DNA from: Volvariella volvacea V23 | Taxonomy: Eukaryota > Basidiomycota > Agaricomycetes > Agaricales > Pluteaceae | Reading direction: 5' to 3' | Assembly: GCA_000349905.1 (NCBI GenBank) | Contig: KB722753.1 | Span: 566,202 to 630,201 of the forward strand | Length of the DNA stretch: 64,000 bases | Shown: piece by piece, positions 11,078 to 23,448 of the stretch | Layout: the number at the start of each line of letters is the position of its first letter | Numbering within the stretch: the first letter of the stretch is position 1 | Position numbers and translations under genes: made by a program | Notes under the pieces: model-generated | The model's database searches: none | What the model saw: only the letters and a program-made list of their open reading frames with translations | What the model was told of the DNA's origin: nothing

Positions 11078-12753
11078 ATGTCGGAACCCATCAAATCCTG
11101 GGGTCCTGAATCCCCGTTCCGAATTTCCATTCCCGAATCTCAGCTCGAGCTTCTGCGAAAGAAATTAGAGCTCGCCACCTGGCCCGATGAGCTCAAGGAC
11201 TCCGGATGGGACTATGGCACACCACTTGCTGACATGCAAAGGCTTGCGGAGAGATGGAAGAATGGATATGATTGGAGGAGGTTTGAGAAAGAGTTGAATG
11301 AAGAATTGCCAATGTATACGAGGGATATTGAGATTGAGAAGTTTGGATCAATCAATATACATTACGTCCATGTGAGAAGTACGGTTCAAAGGGCGGTTCC
11401 GTTGCTATTTGTTCACGGATGTGAGTATTTCCTCCTGCTTTCACTGGGTCGTTAAGGTGGCTGCGGCCACCTGAAAGGCTGAATTAATACTAATAAATGC
11501 TCGATCACAAAGGGCCAGGAAGTTTTATCGAAATTGGAAAAATCGCGAAACTACTCACCAATGGAATGCCACATTACCCGAGCTTTAATGTCGTGGCTAT
11601 TAGCTTGCCAGGTTTCGGATTCTCCGAAGCACCTAAGAAGAAGGGCTTCGGGTTAAAACAATATGCAGAAGTGAGCTTTCGGATAGATCTATGCAGCTCG
11701 AAGCACAGCGAACTAAAGGAGCTGTAGATCTGCCATAAGCTAATGCTGTCCCTTGGGTACAATGAATATGGTATGTTCCTTAATATTTGGTCAATTGAAT
11801 AAAATATTCAACATCTCCTTGCCTTGTAGTTACACAAGGAGGCGATTGGGGATTTCTTGTGAGTTTTCGGGTCTTAATTCACAGTAAAGGTCTAACCCAG
11901 TGTCAGATTACGCGAGAGATAGCTAGTCTATTTGGTGGTAAGCATAAGCATCACAAGGCTTGGCATACCAATTTCCCGCTGTAAGTACATTGTTTGTACT
12001 CACCAGATTCGAAATTCACGAAAATGTTAGTGCACCGCCACCATCTTTAGGGACCAATCCTGTTAATTACATTTCTACGGCACTCTCCTCTGATACCGCA
12101 GAAAAAGCCGCGGCAGATCGCACGGAATGGTACCATAATATATCAAGTGGATACTTCAAGGTCCAGTCTACGAAACCACAAACCATCGGATACGCACTGA
12201 ATGACTCGCCTGTGGCTTTGTTGGCATGGATTTACGAGAAATTAGTTGATTGGACTGATGGATACCCTTGGGAGGATGACGAAGGTGAGTGGCTCTGGGT
12301 TCGTCTTCTAGGTACAAGGAAATATGAGACTTACCGTAACTTCGTTGGCCAATAGTGCTCGACTGGATCTCGATCTATTGGTTCTCTCGTTCTGGCCCTG
12401 CCGCTTCCGTTAGGATATATTACGAAGTCACACAGGGAGATGGAAGTGTCTTCACAATGGTAGTGCCCACCACGATTCCTACAGGTTACTCTTATTTCCC
12501 AAAGGAGCTTGTCATACAGCCAAAGAGGTGAGTATGAGAGATCGATCCTGTCCAGAGCTTTGAATCGGAGGTTCTACTTAGTTGGGTTCGAAAAGTCGCC
12601 AATGTCGTGTTTGAGTCCCAGCATGATAGTGGAGGTCATTTCGCAGCTTATGAAAGACCTCGAGAATTAGTTGATGATTTGAGGAAAATGTTTGGAAAGG
12701 ATGGGCCCGCATATGGTGTGGTTACTGGTATGGGAGGGTACGCTGCTCAGTAG
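11078..12753 (+). CDS. Epoxide hydrolase, EHN type (array copy 1)
   Basis: Microsomal-type epoxide hydrolase: an EHN N-terminal domain followed by an alpha/beta hydrolase. It opens epoxides to diols, typically for detoxification or secondary metabolism. Eight exons (11078-11420, 11513-11670, 11728-11770, 11830-11858, 11907-11980, 12031-12284, 12356-12527, 12582-12753) give 414 residues. The EHN part starts [14 protein letters not shown]. The oxyanion segment is HGWPGSFIE, split by intron 1 in the Trp codon. The nucleophile elbow is TQGGDWGF (Asp in GGDWG). The C-terminal His lies in [12 protein letters not shown]. No signal peptide is seen. All catalytic motifs are intact. It is the first of three tandem copies sharing the same intron positions, so the array arose by local duplication. 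Confidence 0.92.
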
Positions 12754-13068
12754 CGTGCGGACCTGTACAAAATAGGTACATATGGCCTTTCAGTCAGCTG
12801 TCTTTTCCTGTGCTTTATACAAACAGACCTACAATTCATGCAGAGTCTTGGAGATGGTCTTAGCATTTCCTTTATGGTGGCGGCATAGTGGGCTATTTAA
12901 GGATCTGTCGCGTCAGGTGGTGCTCTGTATCATAGCCAGATGATCGCCGTGACAATCACTAGTCTCGGTGACTCGGTTTCATCGTGTACTAAGACATATA
13001 TACGCCTTCGCTTCTCTCGCAGTGCTCGTACACTGCCCCACGTAAACCACAGCTTTTGTATTGTCACC
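12754..13068 (+). promoter_or_regulatory. Promoter region of epoxide hydrolase copy 2
   Basis: 315 bp between array copies. CATATATAC at about 12995 is about 75 bp before the ATG of copy 2. This resembles the site upstream of copy 1 and suggests the duplication included promoter sequence. Confidence 0.45.
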
Positions 13069-14798
13069 ATGTCGGAACGCGTTCACCCTTGGGGTCCTGA
13101 ATCCCCTTTCCATATTTCCATTCCGGAAGCTCAACTCGAGCTCCTACACAAGAAGTTACAACTCACTATCTGGCCTGACGAGATTGAAGACTCTGGCAAG
13201 GATTACGGCACACCACTTACCGATGTCCAGCGACTCGCGGAAAGATGGAAGAATGGATACGATTGGAGGAAGTTTGAAGAAGAGTTAAACGAGGAGTTGC
13301 CGATGTTTGTGAGGGATGTCGAGGTCGACAATTTTGGGTTTCTCAATATACACTACGTCCATGTGAAGAGTATAGTACAAAATGCGATTCCGTTGGCATT
13401 TGTGCATGGATGTAAGTAAGCCTTGTCATTTGCGTTGTTCTTGATCTTTGGCGCCATCATCACGATAGCCCTACCGTCACATTGCAACACTCGGACTAGT
13501 ACTGATTAATATTCACAGGGCCAGGAAGCTTTATTGAAGTTCGAAAAATTGCCAAATTACTTACCAATGGCGGCGCTCACTATCCGAGCTTTAGTGTCGT
13601 GGCTATCAGCTTGCCAGGATTTGGTTTCTCTGAAGCACCAAAGAAAAAAGGATTTAGGCTACAGCAATACGCAGAGGTGAAGTGAGGTATTTCAGTTCAC
13701 GAAACTCACAGGCTAATGTATTTGTTCTAGGTCTGTCATAAGTTGATGTTATCCCTTGGATATAATGAATACGGTACATAATACTAACCCACCTTCTCGT
13801 GGGCCGTATAAAGGAACTGACATTCTCTTGGCAGTCACACAAGGTGGAGACTGGGGGTTCGTTGTGAGTTTTTAAAAGTTGTTGGAGCGTAGTGCACATA
13901 AATTCATGGACATGACTTGACCTCGTGCACAGATTACAAGGCAGATGGCTAGCTTGTATGGTGGTCAGGGCAAGCACGTCAAGGCTTGGCATACCAATCG
14001 TCCGCTGTGAGTACAGATGGTGCCCCATTTCAGACGAAATTATCGGGTTTGGAATTGGTGGTGCAGTACAAGCTAAGAAACCCAATTTCAGTGCACCTTC
14101 TGCTGTTGGGCCTTTTGATATGGAAGCGCTTTCTTTTTCCGATGTTGCAGAAAGGGCTGCAGCCGAGCGTTCTTTGTGGTACATCAAACTTGGCAGCGGG
14201 TACTCCAAGCTACAATCCACAAAACCGCAAATTATCGGATACGCTTTGAATGACTCACCTGTAGCCTTGTTAGCGTGGATTCAAGAAAGGTTGGTTGACT
14301 GGACTGATGACTATCCCTGGCAAGACGACGAAGGTAAGAATATGAAATCCATCGTATTATTCATAAGGGAATGGAGTATTTACATTGTTGACTAATGTCA
14401 GTGCTCGACTGGGTCTCGATCTACTGGTTCTCTCGGGCTGGACCTGCTGCCTCTGTTCGAATTTATTACGAAGTATTGCAAGGAGACGGAGAGGTCTTCC
14501 TTATGTCGGTATTTACCACAATTCCGGCAGGTTATTCATACTTTCCGAAGGAACTTCTCGTCCAACCCAAGAGGTGAGAAGGGATGACATTTCATTTGTA
14601 TGAGCTTCTCAATCTGTGATCAAACGCAGCTAGGTGCGAGAAGTCGCCAATGTCGTTTTCGAGTCCCAGCACGACAGTGGTGGACATTTCGCAGCACATG
14701 AGAAGCCTCAGGCACTAGTTGGTGACCTGAGAAAGATGTTCGGAAAGGGTGGTCCCGCATATGGCGTAGTCGAGGGAAAGGGAGGCTACGATGTTTAG
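13069..14798 (+). CDS. Epoxide hydrolase copy 2, premature TAG
   Basis: Same family, exon plan and motifs as copy 1 (EHN segment [31 protein letters not shown]). The ATG at 13069 is chosen by alignment with copies 1 and 3. An upstream in-frame ATG at 12940 would add 43 residues and is not supported. At the start of the last exon (acceptor CGCAG at 14629) the first full codon is TAG (14631-14633), where copies 1 and 3 have TGG. Downstream, the same frame still reads [25 protein letters not shown] to a stop at 14796. If spliced as the paralogues are, the protein ends about 56 residues early and lacks the catalytic His, so it would be inactive. The next possible acceptor, one codon on, shifts the frame. 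Confidence 0.85.
14631..14633 (+). other. Nonsense codon in epoxide hydrolase copy 2
   Basis: TAG replaces the TGG of paralogues directly after the exon 7/8 junction (S-stop-V-R-E against S-W-V-R). Confidence 0.75.
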
Positions 14799-15035
14799 TA
14801 CAATCACCTCCAAACATATTGACGGCGGTGAATGATGTAGATGAGGTTGTGGATGCCATTTAGGGAGTGGTGACTGTAAATCGTTCTTGTATTATGGTGT
14901 ATGGGTAGCTTGCTGAATCAATGGTATGATTATTCGTCCTTAAAAGTGGATAGGTATGGGAAGATGGCACAGACAGAGAGTTTAGTACGACTCCGCCGGA
15001 TTACTATAACATGATGTATACTACGAGTCTTTGCC

Positions 15036-15500
15036 ATGTCAGAGCACGTCAAGTTCTAGGGTCCTGGATCTCCCTTCTACATTTCTATTGCAAGATCTCG
15101 ACTTGAGCTCCTACAGAAAAAGTTAGAACTCACCACTTCCCCCACTGAGGCTAACATTCCAGTACACCTCTTGCCGACTCGGATGTGCGAAGACTTGTCG
15201 GATGGTGGAAGTCCGAGAAACGGTCAAACGAGGCATTATTGATATTTACGAGGTTGACGGGTTTAGGTCGATCAATGTACGTTATACTTGCAGTCTGGTT
15301 CGAGCTATTGTTTGTTCATGGAAGTGAGTCAACCAGTTGCACGGTTCAAGAAATCGCCAATGTTGTTTTGGACCTGAGCACGATAGCGAAAGTCATCCTG
15401 AAGCACACGAGAAGACCCAGGGAGTGGCAAACGATTTAAGAAGGATTCTTGGAAAGGAAGGACTAGATTAGGGCATGGTCATGGGTATGGGGGTTCTATG
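15036..15500 (+). pseudogene. Epoxide hydrolase relic with internal deletion
   Basis: Begins ATG TCA GAG CAC like the array genes and carries the EHN start (SPFYISI, then RLELLQKKLELTT). The paralogous Trp before GP is TAG. The frame breaks after about 45 codons. Near 15340 the sequence jumps to the last-exon region (ANVV, remnants of the ESQHDSGGH block now out of frame, then the region of GKEG). The whole alpha/beta hydrolase core, including the nucleophile, is missing. It sits between copies 2 and 3 in the same orientation and is a dead fourth member. Confidence 0.8.
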
Positions 15501-15835
15501 CTTAAGATCAGTCGTTCTGGATACACAGGAACACTCGGTACGTTTCATGCTTTCATTAGATTTGTCTTGATACTTTAGTGACAGAGTATATGAAGAATAT
15601 AGACGTGGTCTATATCGAATATTGCCAACGGGTTGGCACGGAGGTGTAATCGGCAACTTCGGTGATGCTATATCCCCATCATGATGCGCACCAGAAGAGA
15701 AGTGATGCCGTGAATGAGTGTAGAGTGGTGTACTATATTAGTACGGCGCGGCCGAACTGGCGGCCTACGACGGTTCCGACTCGACTCACATCTGACACAT
15801 CCTGATAAATGTCCATGAGTCATTGCATTACCACC

Positions 15836-17469
15836 ATGTCAGAGTGGGGACCTGAAGCTCCATTTCGTATTTCCATACCAGAATCTCAACTCGAGCTCCT
15901 GAGAAAGAAGTTAGAGCTCACCACCTTGCCCGACGAGATCCAAGCCTCCGGCAGGGACTATGGCACGCCACTCGCTGATGTTCAGAGACTTGTGGCAAGG
16001 TGGAAGAGTGGGTATGATTGGAGGAGGTTTGAGAGAGAACTGAACGAAGAGTTACCGATGTTTACAAGAGATATTAAGGTTGACGGATTTGGACCACTTA
16101 ATATCCATTACATTCATATGAAGAGCGCCGTGCAAAAAGCGATCCCATTGCTATTTGTTCATGGTTGTAAGTAATTCGCCACTCCGACAGAAACCAGAGC
16201 GAATTGGTGCTAACCAATATTCACAGGGCCAGGATCGTTCATCGAGGCCCGTAAGATAGCTAAATTACTCACGAGTGGCGCGCCACATTATCCAAGTTTC
16301 AACGTCGTAGCTATCAGCTTACCTGGGTATGGGTTCTCTGAGGCTCCCAAGAAGAAAGCCTTCAGAGTGCGACAATACGCTGAGGTAAGAGGCATGGATT
16401 TCGAAGGACTGACAGAGACGATGATATTGTTGTAGGTCTGTCATAAATTAATTCTGTCGCTTGGGTATAACGAATATGGTACGAATCTCACCATATCCTC
16501 TATCCGAGTAGTGGTTGACACATTCCTCTCGCACAGTTACGCAAGGAGGGGATTGGGGATTTGCTGTAAGTTTATGATAATAAGGCGTCTCCACGATAGT
16601 CAGCAAATATGGTCCTAACCATTAGTACGTAGATCACAAGGCAAATGGCTAGTTTGTATGGTGGTCAAGATAAGCATATCAAGGCCTGGCACACTAATTA
16701 TCCTCTGTGAGTATACTGTTCTCTGGACATGGAATCCGCGAAACTCAAACTTACGACTTGATTGTCAGTGCTCCGCCTCCACCTTCGGCCACCGGTGCTT
16801 TCGATGCCACGGCGCTGTCCTCCTCTGATGCTATAGAAAAGGCCGCGGCGGAACGCACGGCATGGTTTCTTAATCACGGAAGTGGATACTACTGGTTGCA
16901 AACCACGAAACCGCAAACTCTTGGATATGGATTAAGCGATTCTCCTGTGGCATTATTGGCGTGGATACATGAAAAGTTGGTCGATTGGACCGATGGGTAT
17001 CCTTGGACGGATGATGAGGGTAAGTGATTGGGTGGATATACCTATAGGTTGGCTGACCGTATCGGTAAAAAGTGTTGGATTGGATTTCGATTTATTGGTT
17101 CTCTCGCGCTGGACCTGCTGCTTCTGTTAGGATTTACTACGAAATTGCGCAAGGGGATGGCAACGTCTTCTTGTCGCCCGTACCTACCACTATTCCGGCA
17201 GGCTACTCATACTTTCCAAAGGAGGTTGTCATCCAACCAAAGAGGTGAGTGAGGCCTGCTCCCTTACCCAGAAGTCTGACTCCGTGATGGCGTATAGTTG
17301 GGTCCGAGAAGCTGCTAAGGTCGTGTTCGAGTCTCAACATGAGAGCGGTGGTCATTTCGCAGCTTATGAGAAACCCCAAGAATTGGCTGAAGACTTGAGA
17401 AAGATGTTTGGAAAGGATGGACCGGCATATGGTGTGGTCACTGGTCTGGAAGGGTACGATAGTCCGTAA
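15836..17469 (+). CDS. Epoxide hydrolase, EHN type (array copy 3)
   Basis: Intact third copy with eight exons at the same positions. Motifs in order: [50 protein letters not shown], then [14 protein letters not shown] and the catalytic His in [12 protein letters not shown]. The Trp lost in copy 2 is TGG here. The ATG at 15836 (MSEWGP) lacks a few residues found after MSE in the other copies. An ATG nine codons upstream (15809) is possible. It ends with SP-TAA at 17467-17469. Function as for copy 1; the substrates of the two intact copies may differ. Confidence 0.92.
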
Positions 17470-17650
17470 AGCTTAGAGGCTGGTTCAGGTCGATGGATTT
17501 TATGCACGAGGCACTTGAAGGATATGGCAAGCAAGGTACAGTCTACAGATCGACAGGACGTTAAATTAAACCTCTGTGAGAACAAAGATATGTCAAATGG
17601 TGAACATCCTGTGGTATCCTCATACACGGCGGATTAGATGCGGAAATCGG

Positions 17651-19182
17651 TCAGAATAATCCAAAGGTTCTACCAATTATATCCTGCACGCCTTCTTGCA
17701 CACCAATGTAGTCATGTTTACCAGCATTCACCTTCACCAAAACTATTTTCCTCTTCGTTGCGCCTGTATCCTCATCCTTCTCCTCGAACTCATCCAGTGT
17801 TCCAAAGCTTCCTAAGTCAGTGTGTTGAGAAATCTTCTTTCTTTCTTGAATGCGCAGCACGTGTTGAGAGGTATATGTTTCCCACTCGTCTTTAGTAATT
17901 TGTCCAACTCCCATACCAGATGAAGGGAGGATATTAACCTGCGGAAGATAAGGAGAAAGGAAAGCTTCGAATAAAACTTCGGAGTGAGTGTATGGTATAT
18001 CGAAATCGTTCGTAGCATGAGCGATTATGACGGAGGCTTTGATATCCTGCGCCATAGGGAAATGAATGTAACTGCGGATATAATTCCGACGAACATAGTG
18101 CTTACGGGAACCGCAGAAAGAGAGTCAAATTTGTGAATTAATGCCCACTTGAGAAGACCTGGAAAGTGTTCAACCATTGTATAAGGGATAAGATTTGGGT
18201 TGCCTTACTTGGGCCGTATGGTATCATGGCGAGCGGCTTCATCAGGGGAACTAGACCGAGAATATGATAGGTATTCAACAGTTCTCTAATGCTCGAAAAC
18301 GGCTTGAGGATGATAAGTTTGAATACGAAGGGGATATGCACAGTACAGAACCTACCGACAGCAGCACAATTCCCCTAGGATTGATACCCTCCCGTCCAAA
18401 CTGAGCAGCTAGCTGCGAAGCAATGCCTGTCCCGAGACTATGACCAATGATGACGATATCTTCCTGACGCGCGCCTTGCTTAATCAACCAGTTCCACGCT
18501 GTGCGAGCATCCAGTACCACACCCGGTTCACTGGGTTTTCCTGTGCTGTCCCCAAAGCCGCGATAGTCTATTGCGAGTACGTTAGCCGACAGACGACCAG
18601 TAAACGCAGTATAGTGCTGGATGCGTGCGCTGAAAGCACGTGTTGCAGCGTTTCCATGGAGGAAGAGAATAGTGGGGCGCTTCCGAACTGCATTAGTTAT
18701 GTGCTCCGAGAGGGTGTCACGTTGGGGGACAGCGGGAAGGGAGTGGTAATAAGAATCCGACAGCATGAACCATGCGCCGATGGTCTCGTTGTCCGACGTT
18801 TGTAGGTTGAAGTTGAGCGTCTTGTTGGCTGTGGTTGTGAGGGGCTGTCATCGACGCGGGGTGTTTCCTCAATCAAAGGACGTACGTGCAAGGCCATATT
18901 TTTCTGGAGCATTGAAGTCGGCGAAGAAAGGGAGTTTGACGGCGTTGAGATATATAGTGCTGGGAGCTGTTAATTGGTCTGACTTTGGAGAGGAAAAGGT
19001 ACCAACTGCGTCTGAAAGAACGGGATAATCAGAAGTATGACGGCAGCCGCGTACAGACCACCGAAAATGACAAGAAATTTTCGCAATTTCTCGATAAAGC
19101 CCCTCTTTGGAGTGGTGGGGGTCGTTTCTGCGGGTTGCTGGTCGTCTGCACCGGGACTGGGAGTGGCGGGAGTGGCATCCAT
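17651..19182 (-). CDS. ABHD12-like serine lipase, membrane anchored
   Basis: Alpha/beta hydrolase of the ABHD12 family (monoacylglycerol or lysophosphatidylserine lipase, ER membrane). The start at 19182 (MDATPATPSP) is followed by one transmembrane helix (LVIFGGLYAAAVILLIIPFF). After splicing come YLNAVKLPFFADFNAPEKYG and the core: LFLHGNAATR (oxyanion), YRGFGDSTG, then the nucleophile in GHSLGTG, SPFSSIRELLN, the Asp in HATNDFDIPYTHSE and the His in GKHDYIG close to the C-terminus. The full triad is present and the length is near 410. An upstream in-frame ATG at 19314 would add 44 residues with no family character. The gene shares a promoter of about 200 bp with the anion transporter. Confidence 0.88.
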
Positions 19183-19379
19183 GGTCGTCGACGATGCCTG
19201 AGAGCCAAGCGCAGCCAGCCACCTCGGGCCGGGGATGGCGCCGGTGTCCGCTTGGGGTCGAAGAAAAATACGGGCGCAATTACGGTGACGGTGACCAGAC
19301 AGGTTGACAGCCAACCGCCACTCCTGCTGTCTCGCTTCACGTTGATGACTTTTGGAGGCTTAGATTTGTGTGTTTGACG
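19183..19379. promoter_or_regulatory. Divergent promoter, ABHD12-like / BOR1-like
   Basis: Only 197 bp separate the two start codons, so both transcripts must start within it or inside each other's leader. No clear TATA box is seen. Confidence 0.6.
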
Positions 19380-21760
19380 ATGAAGCCCGATGCTGCTCAC
19401 GATGCTAAATCTGTCCATGCCCAACCACTCGAGAGCGCCACACCTCATCACACTCGCACAAACCTTAATGAAAAGTCCGGCCGAGACGAGATTAATGGGC
19501 CCACCGTCGCTTCCGCCGCCGCCTCCGTTTCTAGGCCCACCCAGAGTCGACATTCACGGAAGCCCTGGTGGAGACGATTAGGTGTGGGCATTTGGTCTGA
19601 TATCAGAGCTCGTGCACCTTGGTATATCAGCGACTGGACCGATGCCTGGAATTATAGAATCGTCCCGGCTACAGCTCTCATATTCTTCGCAAAGTGTGTA
19701 GTTCCAGTTTGGACTGGTTACGTCTCTTTAATCTCAACTTTAGCGTTCTTCCGGGGATTGCATTTTCCCTTGACCTCATTGAGACAACAGAGCAATATGG
19801 CGTGGCCGAAGTGTTACTCTCGTCGTTTATGGCTGCTTTCATATTCTCCGTATTTGGCGCACAACCGCTGACCATCGCTGGTGTCACAGGTTCGGTATTT
19901 TCGTTTGATTCGTATCACGTTTCATTGACCATTTCGAATGGCGTATAATAGGTCCGATCACTGTACTCAACAAGACGATATTTGATATCCTCGAGAGAGA
20001 GAACAACCCACCCGTATATCTCCATTTTATCGGTTGGGTATACCTTTGGGCCGCAATATTCCATTGGGTTACCGCAATTTTGAATTGTACGTCCACTAAT
20101 GTCCGCACCGGGACTGCGACGCCATTGTCGTGTTCATCACTGACCGATTCGCCTCGGGTTAGGGTGCAACTTTCTCAAATACGTTACCCTATTCTCTTGC
20201 GATACCTTCGGGTTTTACGTCTCCTGGGTATACCTCCAGTATGGGGTCCAAGTACTCACACGACAACTTCGGTCATCCGATGATTCCAATAATATTCCTG
20301 GTTCATTCGTTTCCATAATTGTTGCCGTTCTCATGCTCGTCACCTCGTTCCTCTTTGATGCTTTATCGAAGCGGCCATATTTTCACAGACATATGAGGCG
20401 CTTTTTGGCAGATTACGGAATGCCTATATCCCTTGTTGCCTCTTCTGCAATGGCGTACTGGGGAAGGTTTAATAGAGCTGATGCGGCCACGTTGCCTGTG
20501 GGAGGAGCGTTTCAAGCAGCAGGGGGAAGGGACTGGTTGGTTCCATTCTGGGAACTGGAAGGGAGGTGGGTTGCAGTCGCACTGCCTTTTGGTTTCGTGC
20601 TTTGGGTCTTGTTCTTTTTTGATCATAATGTCTCTGTACGTTTAACTTCGTTCGGTGCACTAACAATCGCTTACGTTCGGACCGTCCCAGTCTCTCATGG
20701 CTCAAGGGGCTGAGTTCCCCCTACGTAAACCTCCTGGGTTTCATTACGATTTCTTTTTACTTGGGATATCCACTTTCATTGCCGGATTGCTGGGGGTTCC
20801 AGCACCTAATGGGCTGATACCGCAAGCACCTATACATACCACATCGTTACTCGTAATGGGACGCCCCGAGAAGAAGGGTGATGAAGAAGGCAACTCTAGT
20901 TCTGCTCTAGACACCGGCAGGAACACGATGGTCCAGCAGGATGTAACCCTTTCTACACCTCCGCCTATCACCTTCCCTTCAATCCGTGAAAAACCAGTCG
21001 CCGTTGTCGAGCAGAGGGTATCGAATTTGGCTCAGGGGTCATTATGTTTAGTGTTGCTCACAGGGCCATTTTTGCATGTTCTAGGACTGATTCCTAGGGG
21101 TAAGCAAATGTTTGTATGTTTCTAGTTCTACATCGAATGCTAATCCCCTTCCTTACGTTCCAACTCTCCCTCGCTTGGGAATATAACGGCACGCAGGGGT
21201 CTTGGCTGGCCTGTTGTACGTACTCTTTGTTTTTCTGAGACACAGCATGGTCACTCACTTCGGTTTGTGCCCTCTTCACATGATTCCAGCTGGTTTATGG
21301 GCGCGGACGCACTCCGATCAAATGGGGTAACTCGCAAATTGTTGTACTTCCTCCGAGACCGGGAGTTAACGCCTCCCGACGAACCATTACGAAAAGTCAG
21401 GAAATCCAGGACCTTATTATTCGTGGGTATACAATTGATTGGGTTTGGGGCAACATTTGCTGTGACGCAAACAATCGGTATGTGGACGTTGGTTCCTTGA
21501 TACTTTTGATGATGTATTCTGATACACTTGATGTGCAGCGGCAATTGGATTCCCAGTGATCATCATGCTTCTGATACCGGTACGGACGTTGTTGATCCCT
21601 CGATTACCCTTTACGCAAGAGGAATTGGCCATTCTGGATGGGCCGACTGCTTCTCCCTTCGTAAGCCATCAGTATTTTTTCCCTCTCGCCCGACCCGACG
21701 ATTCTGATTGGAATGCTTTCTCTATTGTAGACTATGGAGAGTGTGGGTGGGACGTTATAG
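19380..21760 (+). CDS. BOR1-type anion (borate/bicarbonate) transporter
   Basis: SLC4/BOR1 family membrane transporter that exports borate or exchanges bicarbonate at the plasma membrane. The hydrophilic N-terminus is followed by WYISDWTDAWNYRIVPAT and VLPGIAFSLDLIETTEQYGV. FSVFGAQPLTIAGVTGPITV is the family signature, split by an intron. Further membrane segments are WVYLWAAIFHW, CNFLKYVTLFSCDTFGFYVS, WVAVALPFGFVLWVLFFFDH, PRGVLAGLFWFMGADALRSN and FPVIIMLLIPVRTLLIPRLP. Seven or eight short introns all resolve with GT-AG; the last exon encodes TMESVGGTL before TAG at 21758. The total is near 640 residues and 10-12 helices. It could be an electroneutral bicarbonate rather than a borate carrier. 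Confidence 0.92.
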
Positions 21761-23448
21761 ATGCGCAAGATTGACTCGTTTGGAATGATGAACCCCTATT
21801 GCATCTTCACGCATTTCAAGCACATATATGCACGACATCAGCGATAGACTAGGGGCATAGAGCATCGCCCTACGTTAGCCGAGAGCAGATCATGCTGGCC
21901 GTGCTCGGGGGTAGTTTCTATTTTGGGGATCCAAAAGTCTCCAGAGCATCGGTCATTAGGATATCTAACGCGAGGCATAACCTCCCATTTTGCCCCTCGG
22001 TTAGCCATAGTTGATTATACATAGAACACACCATAGGGGGCCAGTCTCATATCATTGTTATCTAACTAGGCAAACTCTAGATTTAATATAGTAAACTTTC
22101 ATCCTATGAGGGGTTTAGGCTGCTGGGAGGATATCGATCTCCTTTTTGTTGCTACTTAGGAGGGATGGCACTTCAAGTAGTACAAAGGCAAAAGTGTGAA
22201 TTACTCCAATCGCATGTGCAAGTGGCTATTCGCCTCCACTAAAAGCACATTACGATGGTATGTTACCTTCCCAATAGGAGTGATGGGTTGATCCCGTCCC
22301 CGTACTTACACAATAAATCGAGATGATTGTGGATAAGCTATCCAAGGGTGGTGGAGTCTGTGAACACTACGACAGCAAGCAACTGGCGCACGATTCTGCG
22401 CCAATATGAGTACAGCTAGGCACTTTTTGTTCATATATCGTGCTATGTGACTTGGCTGCGATTGCGAGGAAATTATGTCATCTGAGATCTGAATACAAAG
22501 TATCAACGGCTAGTGCCCTGATATCAATTTCGTTATCGCCATTTGTATTCTTCCCCCAGCACAGGCTCACCGGTCGGGTTGTGTAATCGATCCTGTTGTG
22601 CGCTTACCCAGCTTGCTTCGCCTGAACACATTCAATTTGTAGCGACACTACTACCGCATCCAACGAGAAAATAAGAAGGTTGGCTCCAAGTAACCGTCTT
22701 CCCAAATCCAAATCCATGTTCTCTCCATACAACCTCCCCTTACTAAGGGCGTAGGAAAGAAACACATGGTTGATGGGTGCTTCTTTCTTGGCGAGATGGG
22801 TTCAAATTAATTATGCACGCCACTGAAAGGTCACTCAATGACCGGTCCTTCTCGATGCGTGCACGTCTTCGTGAACGTTTGGACGACGATCGCAGGCTTA
22901 ACCTCTCGCTTATGGGTCGGTCAAGAGCTTCTCATCAGCCGAGTGCACAGTAGTCTAATGCCTTTCGTCACCTCACTTGTAAGGCAGCCCTTCTATTGAT
23001 GATGGCTTTTATCAGCTGACACCAACTTCTTGCAGGTGCGCATCATGATGCATATGCATATGTACAGTTCCTATGGGTTCTCGTTACTCCGTAGATTGGC
23101 TCAGGCAATACAGACGGAGTCTAGGCTTCGGCTCAAATTTTGAGAACCACGAGCAGGGCGACGAAGCGCGGGGCGGTCTCCGTTATCGGAGTCGACGTCT
23201 TCGAATTATTGATGGTGTATGGTGCTTTTGCATCATGCATCATGCACCATGCGTCTGCCAGTGCATCACCCCGAACGGCAATTTGCACGGCTTAAATTAC
23301 CCATTGAAATATGTAGTGGTCAGGAGATCAGAGTCGGATTTTCAATTTGATCCACTGGCAGATTTCAAATAAATTTCGAGTTCGTTGAGGCCGTCTATAT
23401 CCCGAGGGATTCCGCTCTTTCTTGCCTGTTCTACGGATTCGTCTGATC
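21761..23448. other. Intergenic, about 1.7 kb
   Basis: No gene supported. Short ORFs (for example 23073-23372) have no domain features. Around 23041-23260 there are small CAT/ATGCAT repeats. The 3' part must hold the promoter of the phosphatase-fold gene. Confidence 0.4.

Noticed and set aside
12940..13068. Upstream ATG extension of epoxide hydrolase copy 2
   Set aside because: The extra 43 residues have no counterpart in copies 1 and 3 and overlap the likely TATA box.
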